Source: Dermatemys mawii
Lineage: Eukaryota > Chordata > Testudines > Dermatemydidae
Assembly (NCBI GenBank): GCA_007922305.1
Contig: ML677455.1
Span: forward strand, 186,001 to 250,000
Direction: 5' to 3'
DNA: 64,000 nt
This document shows positions 35,230 to 48,076 of the stretch, one piece after another (the stretch's first letter is position 1; every line of letters starts with the position of its first letter). A model generated the notes under the pieces. That model was not told the DNA's origin, did not search any database, and was given only the letters and a program-made list of their open reading frames with translations. A program made the position numbers and the translations under genes.

Positions 35230-36322
35230 GGGAAAGAAGAGCCATCAGCCAGACTGACATGCCCACTGCTTGTGTCCCCACTGGGTAGGGTGGCATTTAG
35301 GGTCCGTATTCTGTTTCTGTGGAGAAAGTGGCATGTGAGAAGGCCAGCACCCTGCATCCACACAGAGACACTTGAAATACAGAGCAAAGATGAGGGGATG
35401 AGAGGGAGAGGTCCCTTCCAACTCCTCGTTGACCAGTTTTTGTCCTCCGCTGTGTGGCTGTAGGACTAGTGGATTCTGGAGGGAAATGAAAGAAAAAGGT
35501 AGGTGAGGAGTAGGAAGGAGATTCCAAAGCAGGTTGCTAAACTTTGTGGTGATTCATTGTCAGCTCTGAGGTTTGGTTACAATGAATTCCCCCAAGGAAC
35601 ACTAAGTTGTCAAAGTCCCTGATAGAACCCTTAGAAATTTTCCCGGCCACCATTTCAGCCCAATCACCTCTTGTCCTCTCTGCCCTGAGAGAATGAGATT
35701 AATCCAAAAAGGAGTTTAGCACCTGTGAGTGCCTTTGGCTTCCACATGTTTGATTCATCAACAGTTTCTGTCTGTACTTTAAATTGTTATCATTAAAACT
35801 GATGTATGTTATGGGGGGAAAATAAGGTAAATTAATTGTTTTCTCCCATCACTACCTGTACAATTCCTTAGTTTAGATTCACAGGGAAACAAACCAAAAA
35901 CAGAGTACATTCCTGGCACACAGTATTTTCAGTGTGATTTGCTTTATTTCTTATTTTTTAAAGGATTTTCACCTCTTTATAATGAGTTTTAGTGCATGAC
36001 ATTTCAAAAATTCATGAAATACATGGAAAATACTGAAAAAAATTGTATAGAAATATACAAGCATAGACATGCTTCTGCCAGTCACTTCTCGACTAGTACT
36101 GTGTTCTAGAATTCTCCTCTGCACTAGGGCGGTCATCTGAAGTCAATGGGATGATTTCCATTGACTTCAAAGGGCTTTGGAGCAGCAAGTAAAAGTTTGC
36201 TAGATGTAAATATTGCTGTACATAAAATCACTGTAATTAAGAGGTTGCAGCACACACTTTATAAATGTCACCTGTATCAAAACAAGATTTCCATAGATTG
36301 GCATATCACAATCCCCAGTGCC

Positions 36323-36330
36323 CTATAAAT
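36323..36330 (+). promoter_or_regulatory. TATA box, defensin B
   Basis: CTATAAAT 78 bases upstream of the exon 1 ATG. Confidence 0.7.
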
Positions 36331-36407
36331 AGAGACTCTCCCAGTCTCCTCTATAACTTGAAGTTTCTTCTCCTCAGTGACATTGAGTTCCTGGCCAAAC
36401 GTTAGCC

Positions 36408-36465
36408 ATGAAGATACTTTACCTCCTTTTTGCTGTCTTCTTCCTCATGGCGTAAAGCACTGAAG
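36408..36465 (+). pseudogene. Defensin B exon 1 (TAA at codon 16)
   Basis: Almost identical to exon 1 of C. The donor GTAAG begins at 36466; phase 1. Confidence 0.88.
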
Positions 36466-36719
36466 GTAAGATTTTCATTAAATGAAGGGAGAATATAGGA
36501 CATATATGAGCCTCTACTAAAGTTGCGTAAATGTTTGTATCATAGTGTTTTCCAACTCTTCTTCTAAAGAGGTCTAGTGCTTACAGAGTTTGGAAAAGGT
36601 AATTGAAATTTAGCTGGGAAATAATCCTAGGGTCAGGAAAGTGCCTTTCATGTGCTTATGAAAATCTGTTCAGATGTAGTTGAATATGACTGGTAAAAAT
36701 ATCACCTATATTCTATCTA

Positions 36720-37140
36720 GTGGGATCCCTCTGGTGTTGGTTCTTGGTCTGATACTATTCTATTTTTTTATCAATGACCTGGAATAAAAGAAACTCACTG
36801 ATAAAGTTTGCAGATGACACATAAATTTGGGGAGTGTTAAATACTGAAGAAGAAAGATTACAGTTACAGAGTGATATGAATTGTTTGCAAACATTAAACA
36901 TTTAAATAAGGCTAAATATAAATGCCTACATCTAAGAAAAAAGAATGTAGACATAGTTACAGAAGAGGGCACTCTATCCTGGGAAGCAGTGATTGAAAAA
37001 GATTTGGGAGTAAGTGAAGCATAAGCATCTGAACACGAGCTCCCAATGCGAAGCTGTGGCTGAAGGTGCTAATGTGATCTTTGGTTGCATAAAGAGGAGA
37101 ATATCGAGTAGGAGCAGAGAAGTTACTTTACCTCTGAGCT
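36720..37140 (+). mobile_element. CR1-type LINE remnant in intron 1 (B)
   Basis: Orthologous to the remnants at 14085 and 61370 (TGGGATCCCTCTGGTGTTGG, then GCAGATGACAC). Confidence 0.7.
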
Positions 37141-37993
37141 AGGCACCGGTGAGATCACTGCTGGAAACTGGGTCTTGCTCTGGTATCCACAAATCAAGAC
37201 GGTTGCACACATGCATGGCTTAAAGGATACATTGTTCAGAATGACTGTCAGTCAAATTTGGCCTAGCTGCTCCTCCGTCATTTTAGGGAACCTCCACAAA
37301 CCACCCCTTTCATTCTGCCCCACCCGGGTGGCCCTCAGGAAAGACTGACCTGAATATCTGTGTGAACACATACAAGATGCATCCACTTCCTTTGGTGTGG
37401 CAGCATGAAAATACAGTTTGTTCTACAGGAGGGTGAACTAAGTTGGGAACCAGGAGAACAGGAATTAGAGTCAAATTTCTTCTGCTCACTAGTGTTAATT
37501 ATTCAGGGCTTTGATGTCCCTTATTATTAAGCAAAGTCTCACACTCCCAGGAGAGAATACAACATCGGAGACTGAAACCCCAATCTTTAATGTGGCAAAT
37601 TGTTTTCTCAGTGTCTTAGCAACACTGTCTCCCAGAAATAATCACTATATCTGTGTTCTGGGCTTCATTACTGGAAACACGATTGTGTTGGATTGGAGCC
37701 GTTTCTGAAGAAATAACATTGCACTGGTACGCATTATTATTATTCTATTAATGAATGAGTACCTAGGACCCCAGTAATGGATTGACCTCCATTGTGTCAG
37801 GTGCTGTAACAAAGTACAGCTGAGACATACTCCCTACAAGAAACATGTAAAATATGAGAGAAATTACATACAGATAGGGGGAGCTCAAGGAAGGAATGAG
37901 ACATTACAGTTTAGGTCTTGGGTTTATGGCTGTGGGAATTGGATGCTTTAATGAAAGCATAGCTAAAATCCAGTTTAAAATATTCTAATCTCA

Positions 37994-38676
37994 ATCATAA
38001 AATCATAGAACATTAGTGTTGGAAGGGACTTCAGGAGGTCATCTTTTTCCAATCCCCTGCTCAAAGCAGTATCAACATCAATTAAATCATCCCAGCCAGG
38101 GCTTTGTCAAGCCGGGCCTTAAAAACCTCTAAGGATGGAGATTCCACCACCTCCCAAAGTAACCCATTCCAGTGCTTCACCACCCTCCTAGTGAAATAGT
38201 TTTTCCTAATATCCAACCTAAACCTCCCCCACTGCAACTTGAGACCATTGCTCCTTCTTCTGTCATCTGCCACCACTGAGAACAATCTAGATCCATCCTC
38301 TTTGGAACCCCCTTTCAGGCAGTTGAAAGCAGCTATCAAGTCACTCCTCATTCTTCTCTTCTGCAGACTAAACAATCCCAGTTCCCTCAGCCTCTCCTCG
38401 TAACTCATGTACCCCAGCCCTCCAATAATTTACGTTGCCCTCTGCTAGACTCTCTCCAATTTGTCCACATCCCTTCTGTAGTGGGGGAACCAAGACTGGA
38501 TGTAGTACTCCACGTGTGGCCTCACCAGTGCCTCATAGTGTGGAATAATCATGTCTCTCAATCTGCTGGCACTGCTCCTACTAATTACAGCCCAATATGC
38601 CATTGGCCTTTTTGGCAAAAAGGGCCCACTGCTGACTCATATCCAGCTTCTTGTCCACTGTAATCCCACATCCTTT
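37994..38676 (-). mobile_element. CR1 insertion unique to unit B
   Basis: A well-preserved 3' half of a CR1. The minus frame 38408-38082 reads YEERLRELGLFSLQKRRMR ... VKHWN, and the tail ATGATTTTATGATT lies at the left edge. Units A and C continue straight across this point, so the insertion followed the B/C duplication. Confidence 0.92.
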
Positions 38677-39343
38677 TCCCAAAGGTGAGGTGATGGAAAT
38701 TTGGGCTACATTTTCAAAAGAACCAGCCTGTCTGCCATGTCTATACCTGGCAACTGCTCAGGAAGAAACGATTCCTGAGTGCTGAGTTGTCACGAAATGT
38801 TTGTGCAGAGTCTCCCAGACCGTGAAGCATTCAGACTGGAAGGGACTTCGCCAGACCCTTCTGTTCCTAAATGTTGCAACAATCCATCCCAGTGCTGAGC
38901 TGGTTCAACCCTGCTCAGCCAATCAGATATTGTCTGGAACCTCACTGTTAGAATTAAGAAAGTCAGAACCGCAGCAGCCACTAAAGGAAGTTGGCGATTC
39001 AGGAAACTACCTGCCTCTTGTGCCTGCCAGGTGTGGGGCTGTGAAGGACACCCATGTTCGGTGCTACGGTTCTGAAGTGTGCAGCCAGGGAGCCAGCGCC
39101 TCTGCTTAATTTACTAGCTCTGTTCTCTTCCTAGGGGCAGCCATTGAATGTGCAGAGACCTACAGCCATTTAAGTATTATTAAATAACAAGTAAAATGGC
39201 GTCCAGGCAGATAAGTGGGTTGATTTGTCCGGGTCTCAGTGAAAATCCATTAAATGAGAAAAGCCCAACGTGCTACAGACACAGCTCTTGTTTCTCTGCT
39301 GTTTGAATGAAAACCAAGACTCTTTTTTTGTGTGTCTGTGCAG

Positions 39344-39474
39344 TTTCTGACCGCGGACTCTTTGGCCTCTCCCGATGTATACACCAAAAGAAGGGTCTCT
39401 GCTTCCTTTTCCATTGTCCCCTCAAAATGAGGCGTGTCGGCCGCTGCAGTTTGCTCTGGCATTGCTGTACTCTG
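39344..39474 (+). pseudogene. Defensin B exon 2 (six-cysteine core)
   Basis: Acceptor TCTGTGCAG, donor GTAAGT at 39475; phase 1 in, phase 0 out. Confidence 0.9.
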
Positions 39475-40329
39475 GTAAGTTCAGGATTGCACAAGGGAGA
39501 CATTTTGTGGTGAACAGAACTATTTGTTTCTCTCCTTTATATATCCAAGCTGCAGCTTAATGCGCTTGCAGGCTTCACACACAGGGCACAGAGACAGAGG
39601 GCAAAGGAGGCTCCTATACTACCCTGATTCGGGATTTTCTGAGTGCTGCTTTGACCCTTGTTGACTTCTCTTACCTATAGCTGCCATACCCTGCTGGCCA
39701 TGGCTGGTCCACAGCCTGGAACATCCATAATGCTCAGTGCTAAAAGAGGTCACCCATCTGAGACCTGCTAACATCCAGCACCATTTCCAGCACTGCCTCT
39801 AAGATAGTGCTTGCAAATAGGGCAGCAGAGGGCCAGTTATGTCAGCTCTGTATTGCTCGTACATTAGGGTAAGCCTCCACCCTACAGGGTGGAGGCTTTT
39901 ATGTCCCTTTTATGGACCCTACAGGTAACCAGAGCATCGTTAAGCACTCATAATAAAGGCAATTTCCAAAATCTTTCCATAATAATTCCATCCTCTCATA
40001 TGCTTGTCCATTTTTGGAAACACCATCTCCTTATGGCAATAAATCCATGCTTGTTCTACAACCAACAGTGGAATATTTTTTGAGTGTTAGAACAAAATTC
40101 ATTGAGACATTTCTGGTGTTTAATGTGTTTGACACAAGTTCTGTTCACTCCTGAGACATGATTCCTGCCAAAAGCAGAGGGATTCTTTGACTTGTAGTCA
40201 AGGAACTGTGAGAACGGTAGGCCTCCACTGAAGAATTCTAAATATGAAAGGCCTGTTGTCCTCAGTCTGAAGGGAATTGGTAAGACTTGCTGTAAGTCTT
40301 TCTGGAAGGCAGGACAGTGTGGAAGAGCA

Positions 40330-41150
40330 GGATAGATGATACAGAGTGATCTGGATCACCTGGAAAACTGCGCTGAAGCACACAATATGGGTTTTAATAC
40401 AGCTAAATGTATATGTATACAGCAAGGAATGTAGTCCACACTTACATGATGGGGTATTCTATCCTGGGAAATGGTGACTCTGAAAAAGATTTGGGGGTCA
40501 TGGTGGATAATCAGCTGAACATGAGCCCCCAGTGTGACCCTGTGGTCAAAAGAGCTAATGTGATCATTGGCTGAATAAACATAGGAATCTCAAGTAGGAG
40601 TAGAGAGACTATTTTAACTCTGTATTTGGCAAGGGTGTGGAGTCCTTTGTCTGCTTCTGGTGCCCAAAATTCAAGAAGGATGTTGAGAAACTGGAGGGGG
40701 TTCAGAGAAGAGCCACAAGAATGATTAAAGAATTAGCAAGCATGGCTTCTAGTGATAGTCTCTAGGAGATCTATTTATCTTATCAAAGAGTAGATGAGGG
40801 GGTAACTTGATTACAGTCTATAAGTATCTACATGGGAATAAATATTTAATAATGGGATTTTCAATCTAGCAGACAGAAGTATAGCATGTACCAAAGGCTA
40901 GAAATAGAAGCTGGAAACTCAGTCTGGAAATAAGGTGGGCATAGTTAAGAGTGACAGTAATTAACCAGTGGAAAAAATTATTGGGTATAGTCCAGGATTC
41001 ACTATCACTGACAATGTTTAAATCGAGACTGGATTTTTTTAAAAACAAATATTCTCTGGATATTATTTTGGGGAAACTCTCTGGCCTGTGTTATACAGGA
41101 GATCAGACTAGATAATCACAGTGGTCTCTTCTGGCCTTGGAATCTATGAA
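40330..41150 (+). mobile_element. CR1-type LINE remnant downstream of exon 2 (B)
   Basis: Contains CTATCCTGGGAAATGGTGACTC, GGTTCAGAGAAGAGCCACAAG and a terminal GATCAGACTAGATAATCACAG, all CR1 3' landmarks. Confidence 0.75.
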
Positions 41151-42999
41151 AACTATTGTTCATGAGAACAGCTGAAGAGAAGAAAAGTCCAATCAGCCCC
41201 CAATGGAAGCTCCTCTAGCCCAGAAACTTTTATATTTTCTATTTAACTACTTTGTTGGCCCCAACTTTGGGAGATTTTGGTTTAGTGTTGACGCGAAGAT
41301 AAGCTGCACCCTCACAGCAGAGAAATCATGAGGGTGTCCCCACAGTAAAAAAGTGTTTTCAAACCAATTCACACAAAAATGGCAGAACATTGAAACTCAG
41401 TCCCCACTCCAGGATCCATCCAGAACTACTCAGTATGAAAAACTGGAAAGTAACTAAATTATGAAGGTGGGAAAATTGCAGTTTCAGCAGGTGCAGTGCA
41501 GCGTTCTCAGAGCTTTGTTCCAGAACATCTGTGTCCAGATGCTGTTGAGAATAAGGTTGCTCCCACATATCAGCAAGGGGGAGGCACGGTCAAGCACCCA
41601 TGTGTGATGGCTCTCATGCCTTCTACATCTGCACTCTGTGCAGAGCCCTCCAGAGCTAAAAGTACAAGTGTAAAAGGCTTGAACTAAAGAACCAGCCTCT
41701 AATTGGAGATGATAACACTTAGAGCTTGCACAAAGGGGGGTGTGTAGCACTCACTGACCAGTAGGTAACAGATGCGTATCAGGAGATGCTCTCATTCTTC
41801 AATGAAATACAGTAAGCATGAGTCCATCTTAAGGACTGATGCTACTTTTCATTCCTGCAGGCACCTTAGTACATACTCTGAGCCTTTGCCGTTCTTGTTT
41901 CAGAATTCCAGAGCAATTACAAATCTTGTGTGTTACCATTGCACTGAATGTTTTTTTAATGCTTTAAACGCGACGGTTCCTACGATAAAGTTAACTTGGC
42001 AGCATTGTAGATCTGCAGCCCTTCTTAGCCTTTTTCTTCCTGTGAACTGCTGGATGTACCATAAAAAACTGTACAAGATGCCCAGCATGGTCAATCAATA
42101 TTGCAAGGACAGGTCCCAGAGAAGCAGTAGGGAAGGGACTCAGAGATTTTTCCATCCACAAAAACACAAAGAGGGTCAGCTTGAGGGCAGGGATTGTGAA
42201 GCTGGGAGCTACATGCGAGTGATTGCAGTGCTGCTCTCCTGGCTGATTCACTGGGCATTTTCAGAGATCTGTGTTTTCATCACGTCAAGTTACTAGCATG
42301 GAATGGCCACAAGCATATGGTCAGGCTTTGGGCTTACATGAGCTGGGAGGCAGAATTGGAATGGCCATACATTCTTGAAGAATAAACCATTGATCGTGCA
42401 AATAAGTAGTTATTTAAGTTTTGCCACAGGCAAACAGAAAAGCTGTATGTGGATATGAGACACATTGTTGTACACTTTATGTATTTTGGTTTTATGTTTC
42501 TATACGTAAAAGAAGTAGTCAAGGTTTTTAAAGGTCACTGTTTTGATTAAATCCCTCAAAGGAATTTCACACGTCTTTTTAATTTTGATGAACATTTTAA
42601 TGAAAAATGTGTATCATATTTACAGCAGGTCCAATATTTTTGTTGTTTTTTAATGTCCCAGACTAATTTATTTTTCTGGTTGTTGTTTTACCTGTGTAGA
42701 ATGTTAATAGGAAAGATTTTTAAAAAAAATAAAATTGAGAATCTGCCTTCTTTACTAGAGACTAACAGGTAAAGGGAAGGGAAATCCGTCTTCAGAAATA
42801 TAATGTATTTACCTGGTAAGCCAGATAGACAGCCAGTTCACATGTTTAGCTATATCTGACTATGTTCATTGAAACACTGTAGCAGTATGTTGAATACAGA
42901 AAATGACTCTCCTGCTCCGCTGTTAACTAGGAATATCTACACTCACTGTTCAGTAATGGAGAAATTATAATAATATATGGAAGATAGGCCTCTCTCATA

Positions 43000-43170
43000 A
43001 AGCTGGAAGGATGTTGAAAGGTCATTGAGTCCAGCCTCCTATCTATGGCTAGCAGGACCAAGTATTGTCCCCTGATAGATTTTTTGCCCGTGATCAGCCC
43101 CCTCAAGGATTGAACTCACAACCTGGCTTTAGCAGGCCAGTGCTCAAACCACTGAGCTATTCCTGTCCTA
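43000..43170 (-). repeat. tRNA-derived SINE
   Basis: The minus strand reads AATAGCTCAGTGGTTTGAGC (A box), a CTGGC/GCCAG anticodon-like stem and GTGAGTTCAATCC (B box), then a non-tRNA tail. It lies in a region where unit A has no insert. It is not a functional tRNA gene: no acceptor stem pairing is visible. Confidence 0.8.
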
Positions 43171-43229
43171 CTACTCTACCTTTGATTTAAAAGTAATTGT
43201 CATAATTTCCTTGTTTTAATGGATTTAAT

Positions 43230-43440
43230 CACAGAATCGGAGAAGCTTTTTCCTTTTTTTCCCCTCTTTTAGGAATGAGTGATTGCACGAGAGATATGAA
43301 TATCTGCACTCATCGTTCAGTGATGGACAAATTCCTGTTGTGCCTTTGATGTGAAAATGTGTCAAATTTTCTTTTTTTAATGGATACAAGCACAGAATCT
43401 AAGAGTTTCTTTCATTTTTGCAGGACTAAATATAATTGAT
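43230..43440 (+). repeat. Tandem duplication of the terminal-exon acceptor (B)
   Basis: The run (T)n-A-G followed by GGAATGAGTGATTGC near 43255-43290 repeats, diverged, the acceptor and first about 26 bases of the terminal exon. A second full acceptor follows at 43423. Confidence 0.65.
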
Positions 43441-43605
43441 GGATCCAGAGATTGTGAATGCAGGATCTCTGGGAATCTGGCTGGCGATGCCTTGCTTCTA
43501 AAATTATTGGAGCCTTTTCATCTGGGCTGTAAAGAGTCTTGTGAGCTGAAGAAAATCCACAAGGGAGCCCTATTACCCATAATGGCTTCTTATAATAAAA
43601 AGTAA
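43424..43605 (+). pseudogene. Defensin B terminal exon and poly(A) signal
   Basis: The acceptor TTTTTGCAG ends at 43423. The defensin frame gives Asp then TAA (43427-43429). A different frame is open from 43424 to a TAA at 43603. AATAAA lies at 43594-43599. Confidence 0.75.
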
Positions 43606-44189
43606 TTCCTTGTGGCTGTGTATTGTTGAAACATGAGCGTGAGTTTAAACTGTTGCACAGGGACTGTGCAGATATTTCTTTTCTATAAAAATCCATTTCT
43701 TGTTACCTCTTGAAATTAAAAATAAAAAATTATAAAGGGTGTGTTCCTAGTCTAGGGAATATTTACATTTTTGATGTTTCAGTGAGCTTACGTGGATAAA
43801 ACTTTTCCTGTTCCTTACACCTTTGACAAATCCATTTCATCTGTGTTGTTATTAGAGGAGCTGTGTCCAGTCACTGTTTGATTACATTGTGTGTAATGCC
43901 CACCTGGGGTCCTCCATGGCACCTTGAAACCTCTCTCTGCTCTCCTCTGTTCTGAAATCTTCCCATCACCAGTTTCCCATCACTTGTGGCAGAGCTTCCA
44001 GACGTGGCCATGTGCAGCAGGTTCTTTTGCGGGAATGAAAATGACAGCACAAAGCCTCCAAACATTTCATTGTGCAGGTGGGACCACAGGGAGACTGAGA
44101 CATTCCCTCAAAACACATCCACACACAGGAGAACAGAGGAAATCTGGCCAGGCTGCTTTAAGGGCTTGGGCCTTAAGGCAAAGGGGAAA

Positions 44190-44540
44190 AGTGGTGACTT
44201 AATTACAATGTATAAGTACCTCCATGGGGAACAAATAGTTAGTAATGGGATCTTCAGTTTTGCAGGCAAAGACATAACACAATCCAATGGCAGGAAGTTG
44301 AAGTTAGACAAATTCAAATTGGAAACAAAGTGTTAATATTTATGTTGAGAGTAATTAAATTTACCCAGGGTTGTGGCGGATTCTCTATCATGGGCAATTT
44401 GTAAATCAAAATTGGATGTTTTTCTAAAAGATTTGCTCTAGCAATAAGTTTGGGGAAATTCTATGGCGTGGGTAGGAAGTGAGACTAGATGATCACAATG
44501 TCATTTTCATGCTTTAGAATGTATTAATCTATGAATCTAG
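44190..44540 (+). mobile_element. CR1-type LINE 3' fragment
   Basis: Matches the CR1 3' region (TACCTCCATGGGGAACAAAT ... GATGATCACAATG). Confidence 0.65.
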
Positions 44541-44849
44541 GAATTCTGCTTCCTGTTACACATCCTGCTTAGGTTTACTGGTGCAAAATTGGCATGAAAG
44601 AGATTGGAATTGGGGCCGTGATATTCCACAAAGAGGTTAGAACAAATTTACAAAAGGGAAATATCTGTGCTGTTTCAGTCTTATCTGATCCTGCTCCAAC
44701 AGGGGTCAGAAATTAACTGCTGCTGTTAGATCATTTACAAGAAGTTTAGCAGTGTGGGCTCCAAATGGAAAATCTCATCCCAGACTTAACTAGGCAGAAG
44801 CTCTGTCTCTCCATGATTCTCTTTGTTGCATAGGATGAATATAAACAAA

Positions 44850-46570
44850 TGACACAAGCATGCAGGGACAAAATTAAGAAAGACCAGGGCACAAAATAAA
44901 CTTCAACTAGCTAAAGACTAAAAGGGTAACAAGAAAACATTCCACAAATACATTAGAAAAAGAGGAAGACCAAGGACAAGGAAGGCCCATTACTCAATGA
45001 TGAGCAAAAGATAATAATAGAAAATGTGGAAATGGCAGAAGTGCTAAATTACTTTTTGTTTCAGTTTTCACCAAAAAGTTTAGTAGCGATTCAATTTCTA
45101 ACATGGTGAATGCCAGTAAAAATGAGGAAGGATCTGGGGCTAAAATAGGGAAAGAACAAGTTAAAAATTGCTTAGACAAGTTAGATGTCTTCAAGCAGTC
45201 AGGAGCTGATGAAATATGTCTTAGAATACTCAAGGAACCTGACTGAGGAGTTAGCTGAGCTATTAGCGATTATCTTCAAAAACTTATGAAGACAGGAAAG
45301 ATTCCAGAAGACTGGAAAAGGGCAAATATAGTGGGGTGTAGGGTGGTGCAAGCCTGGGGAGCTGGGAAATTGTCTGGTATCTGCTGTTTGAACTTGAATG
45401 ACTTAGGTAGAGCACTCTCAGATAGCTCAGTTTGGGGCTGTCATGTCAGGTGATAACAGGGCCTGAAGAAGTTATGAGTCATCAAGACAGCAGTGTAGGA
45501 AAAGCCAACCCAAGTGAATTGTGAGGGGACACAGCAGTTCTCATGGCTCCTAGACTGCATTCTGGAGGTGACAACCCATCACAACATTTCTAAAAATTTT
45601 CTGGACAACTAAAGGGAAGGAAGGGGATTCCTTTGTTGTCCATCACTTCACAGACAATATGGGGCCTGTGATCTCAGAATCTGGGAAAGGTGGAGCCCCC
45701 AGCCCTGGGGGCTGAGAATGCTGAGAACTGACTTTAGGTAAGAAATTGCCTGAGATCACAATGGTAATATTTCAAGTTACAGACACTAGAAACTTCATGG
45801 CTGGATTACTCTAAACTGGGGGGAGAGGTAGATACGTTGGAGTGTAAGGATAGAGTCTAGAGTGACCTAGACAAATTGGAGGATTGAGCCAAAAGAAATT
45901 TGATGAGATTCAACAAGGACAAGCGCAGAGTCCTGCACTTAGGACAGAAGAATCCCATGCACTGCTATAGGCTGGGGACCAACTGGCTGAGCGGCAGTTC
46001 TGCAGAAATGGACCTGGGGATTACAGTGGACAAGAAGCTGGATATGAGTCAACAGTGTGCCCTTGTTGCCAAGAAGGCCAACGGCATATTGGGTTGCATT
46101 AGTAGGAGCCTTGCCAGAAAATTGAGGGAAGTGATTATTCCCCTTTATTTGGCACTGGTGAGGTATATCTGGAGTATTGCATCTAGTTTTGGGGCCCCTT
46201 CTACAGAAAAGATGTGGGCAAATTAGAAAGAGTCCAGTGGAGGGCAACAAAAATGATTGGGGGCTGGGGCACATGACTTATGAGGATAGACTGAGGAAAC
46301 TGGGTTTGTTTAGTTGGCAGAAGAGAAGAATGAGGTGTGATTTGATAGCAGCCTTCAACTACCTGAAGGGTAGCACCCTTCAGCTACCACAAAGAGGATG
46401 GAGCTTGGCTGTTCTCAGTGGTGGCATATGACAGAACAAGGAATAATGGTCTCAAGTTGCAGTGCGGGAGGTTTAGGTTGGATATTAGGAAACACTATTT
46501 CAGTTGGAGGGTGGTGAAGCACTGGAATGGATTACGTAGGGAAGTGGTGGAAGACCTCCACAGCTAATAG
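44850..46570 (+). mobile_element. CR1-type LINE, interrupted near 45340-45845
   Basis: ORF2 sequence before and after an insert: the linker and early RT region (44870-45335, ending at GACTGGAAAAGGGCAAATATAG), then after 45845 the late RT region with HLGQKNPMHCYRLGTNW and YEDRLRKLGLFSWQKRRMR. All frames are decayed. The 3' end is truncated near 46570. Confidence 0.8.
45338..45845. mobile_element. Unidentified insertion in the CR1
   Basis: About 500 bases with no LINE similarity between two collinear CR1 parts. Possibly an LTR; I could not define its ends. Confidence 0.45.
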
Positions 46571-47439
46571 GGCTGGAGACGGTGGAGTTCAGTCACCTGC
46601 AAGTCTGGGCTTTTCCAGAAGTGGAGGGAGTCTGCATCACTTGCCCCTACTGATCCTGGCATTCTGTGCATTGGGGCCCCCAGAAAATACAGATGGGACC
46701 AGAGGACAGGCCGGAGAAGGAGGCTGTTGAGGCCTCTGCTAGAAGATTAAGGTAAGAGGGGAACCAAGTCTGAGAGTTTGGTGTCCAGGCATGAAGGGAA
46801 AGGTCAGAGAGACATGAGTGGGAGGATGGAGACAGGTGGGTGAGATGGGGGAAGAGTCACATGGAAGGGAAGAGAGATTGGGATCCCCTGGGAAGCCATC
46901 ACCTTGTGGGACAAAGAATGCCACAAACCCTGAATAATCTGGCAATGAACAGGACCTTCCTGCGGGGGTGGAGCAGAGAGCTGTAGCCTGAGAGAGATAG
47001 AAGTCTGGGAGGAGGGGGGACGTGGGTGCTGTGGTTTTGGGGGAGTCAGGCTGAGCTGACATTGGTGGGGAGCTGGAGCTCTGAAGGGGGAAGCATGTGA
47101 TCATCTGATTAGAGCAATAGGAGCTGGGAGACCAGATCCTGGAGAGAGTCTATTTCATAGGGACTAGCGATGTGCAGGTTTGTTACCTAAGAAACCAAAT
47201 ACAAGGGTGAAGGGGGATGGCTCAGGGATGTTTATTAGGAGAGATGGGACTTCCACTGAACACATAGAAACCCCACCCTTCCCAGGTCTTGACTTTAAAA
47301 TCTAGAGACTGTGTCTTTGTTCTCTGGGCCCTCATATAGGTTAGATGCTCCATGGGGAAAGGGGTGGCATGGGTGCCCAGAATGACAGGATGTGAAGTGT
47401 GCAAAATGTTTGTGTAAAGTAAACTGGTGGGTATGGGTG
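46571..47439. other. Unassigned spacer
   Basis: A purine-rich + strand yields an open minus frame 47104-46739 (121 codons, Pro/Ser/Thr-rich) with no family resemblance. I read it as composition-driven, not a gene. Confidence 0.4.
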
Positions 47440-48076
47440 TGCAGATGCATGTATATATAAGCAGAGTCAGAACAGGCTCTACCCTAACACCTGGTGGTGA
47501 GTGGTGGAAAAGGACTCTGGGGCTAATTTCATTTGCATGAGCTCACCCACCCCACCTAGCATGATGGGACTGTTTGCCCAAATGGTCACTTTGGCTGCTG
47601 TGGGATTCCCAGTCTCTTTGTTACTGTGGCAGGATGAATAAAGTGTTGTTATCCTGGTTATGTGAATCAAGGACAGTAGAACTGTACCTAGCATTTTATG
47701 ACTTTGGGGCATGGGTTCCAAAACACAGTGAATTGGGAGAGGGTGGGGATAGGCATTTCTATCTTGTGTTATGCCAATTGCAACTCCTATTCCTCTCTCC
47801 ATTGTGGAATATCAGAGCTAATTTTGATTCTATTAGGAGTCCAGTTACAGGCTGCTGCGCTGAATTCACCTTGGGCTAATTGTGCACTAGTGCTGAGGCT
47901 TCCCCATTAAAGAGCTGAAATCACTGAGTGCTGTGTTAAGAAGTGGGGGCCTGAAGGTATATTGCTGGGAGGCTGATGGAGCAGAGCGGAGTGGCTCATG
48001 GTGAAGGCTGCAGCAGAATCCCATGGAGAGGCGGTGCAGTTGGCCTTGAACCATGTAAGATGCCCCATAAACCCTC

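Larger units (their letters stand above)
36408..43429 (+). pseudogene. Beta-defensin paralogue B, nonsense in signal peptide
   Basis: Same structure as copy A. Exon 1 (36408-36465) encodes MKILYLLFAVFFLMA, then TAA at codon 16 (36453-36455) where C has CAA. Exon 2 (39344-39474) has the core C-x7-C-x4-C-x9-C-x5-CC with a basic KMRR stretch. The terminal exon (from 43424) adds Asp and TAA. All splice sites match consensus. The peptide is a defensin by cysteine pattern, but as read translation ends in the signal peptide. About 90 promoter bases, including an NF-kappaB-type site, are missing compared with C. Confidence 0.87.
34736..44090 (+). repeat. Defensin duplicon, unit B
   Basis: Collinear with unit C from 59240 at an offset of about 24.5 kb and with unit A from 12346. 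Differences include a CR1 (37994-38676), a tRNA-type SINE (about 43000-43170) and a promoter deletion. Confidence 0.88.

Noticed and set aside
43090..43160. tRNA-like sequence on the minus strand.
   Set aside because: It has A and B boxes but no paired acceptor stem, and continues into a SINE tail, so it is not called a tRNA gene.
46739..47104. 121-codon minus-strand Pro/Ser-rich frame.
   Set aside because: It follows from a purine-rich + strand with few stops; no domain and no start context.
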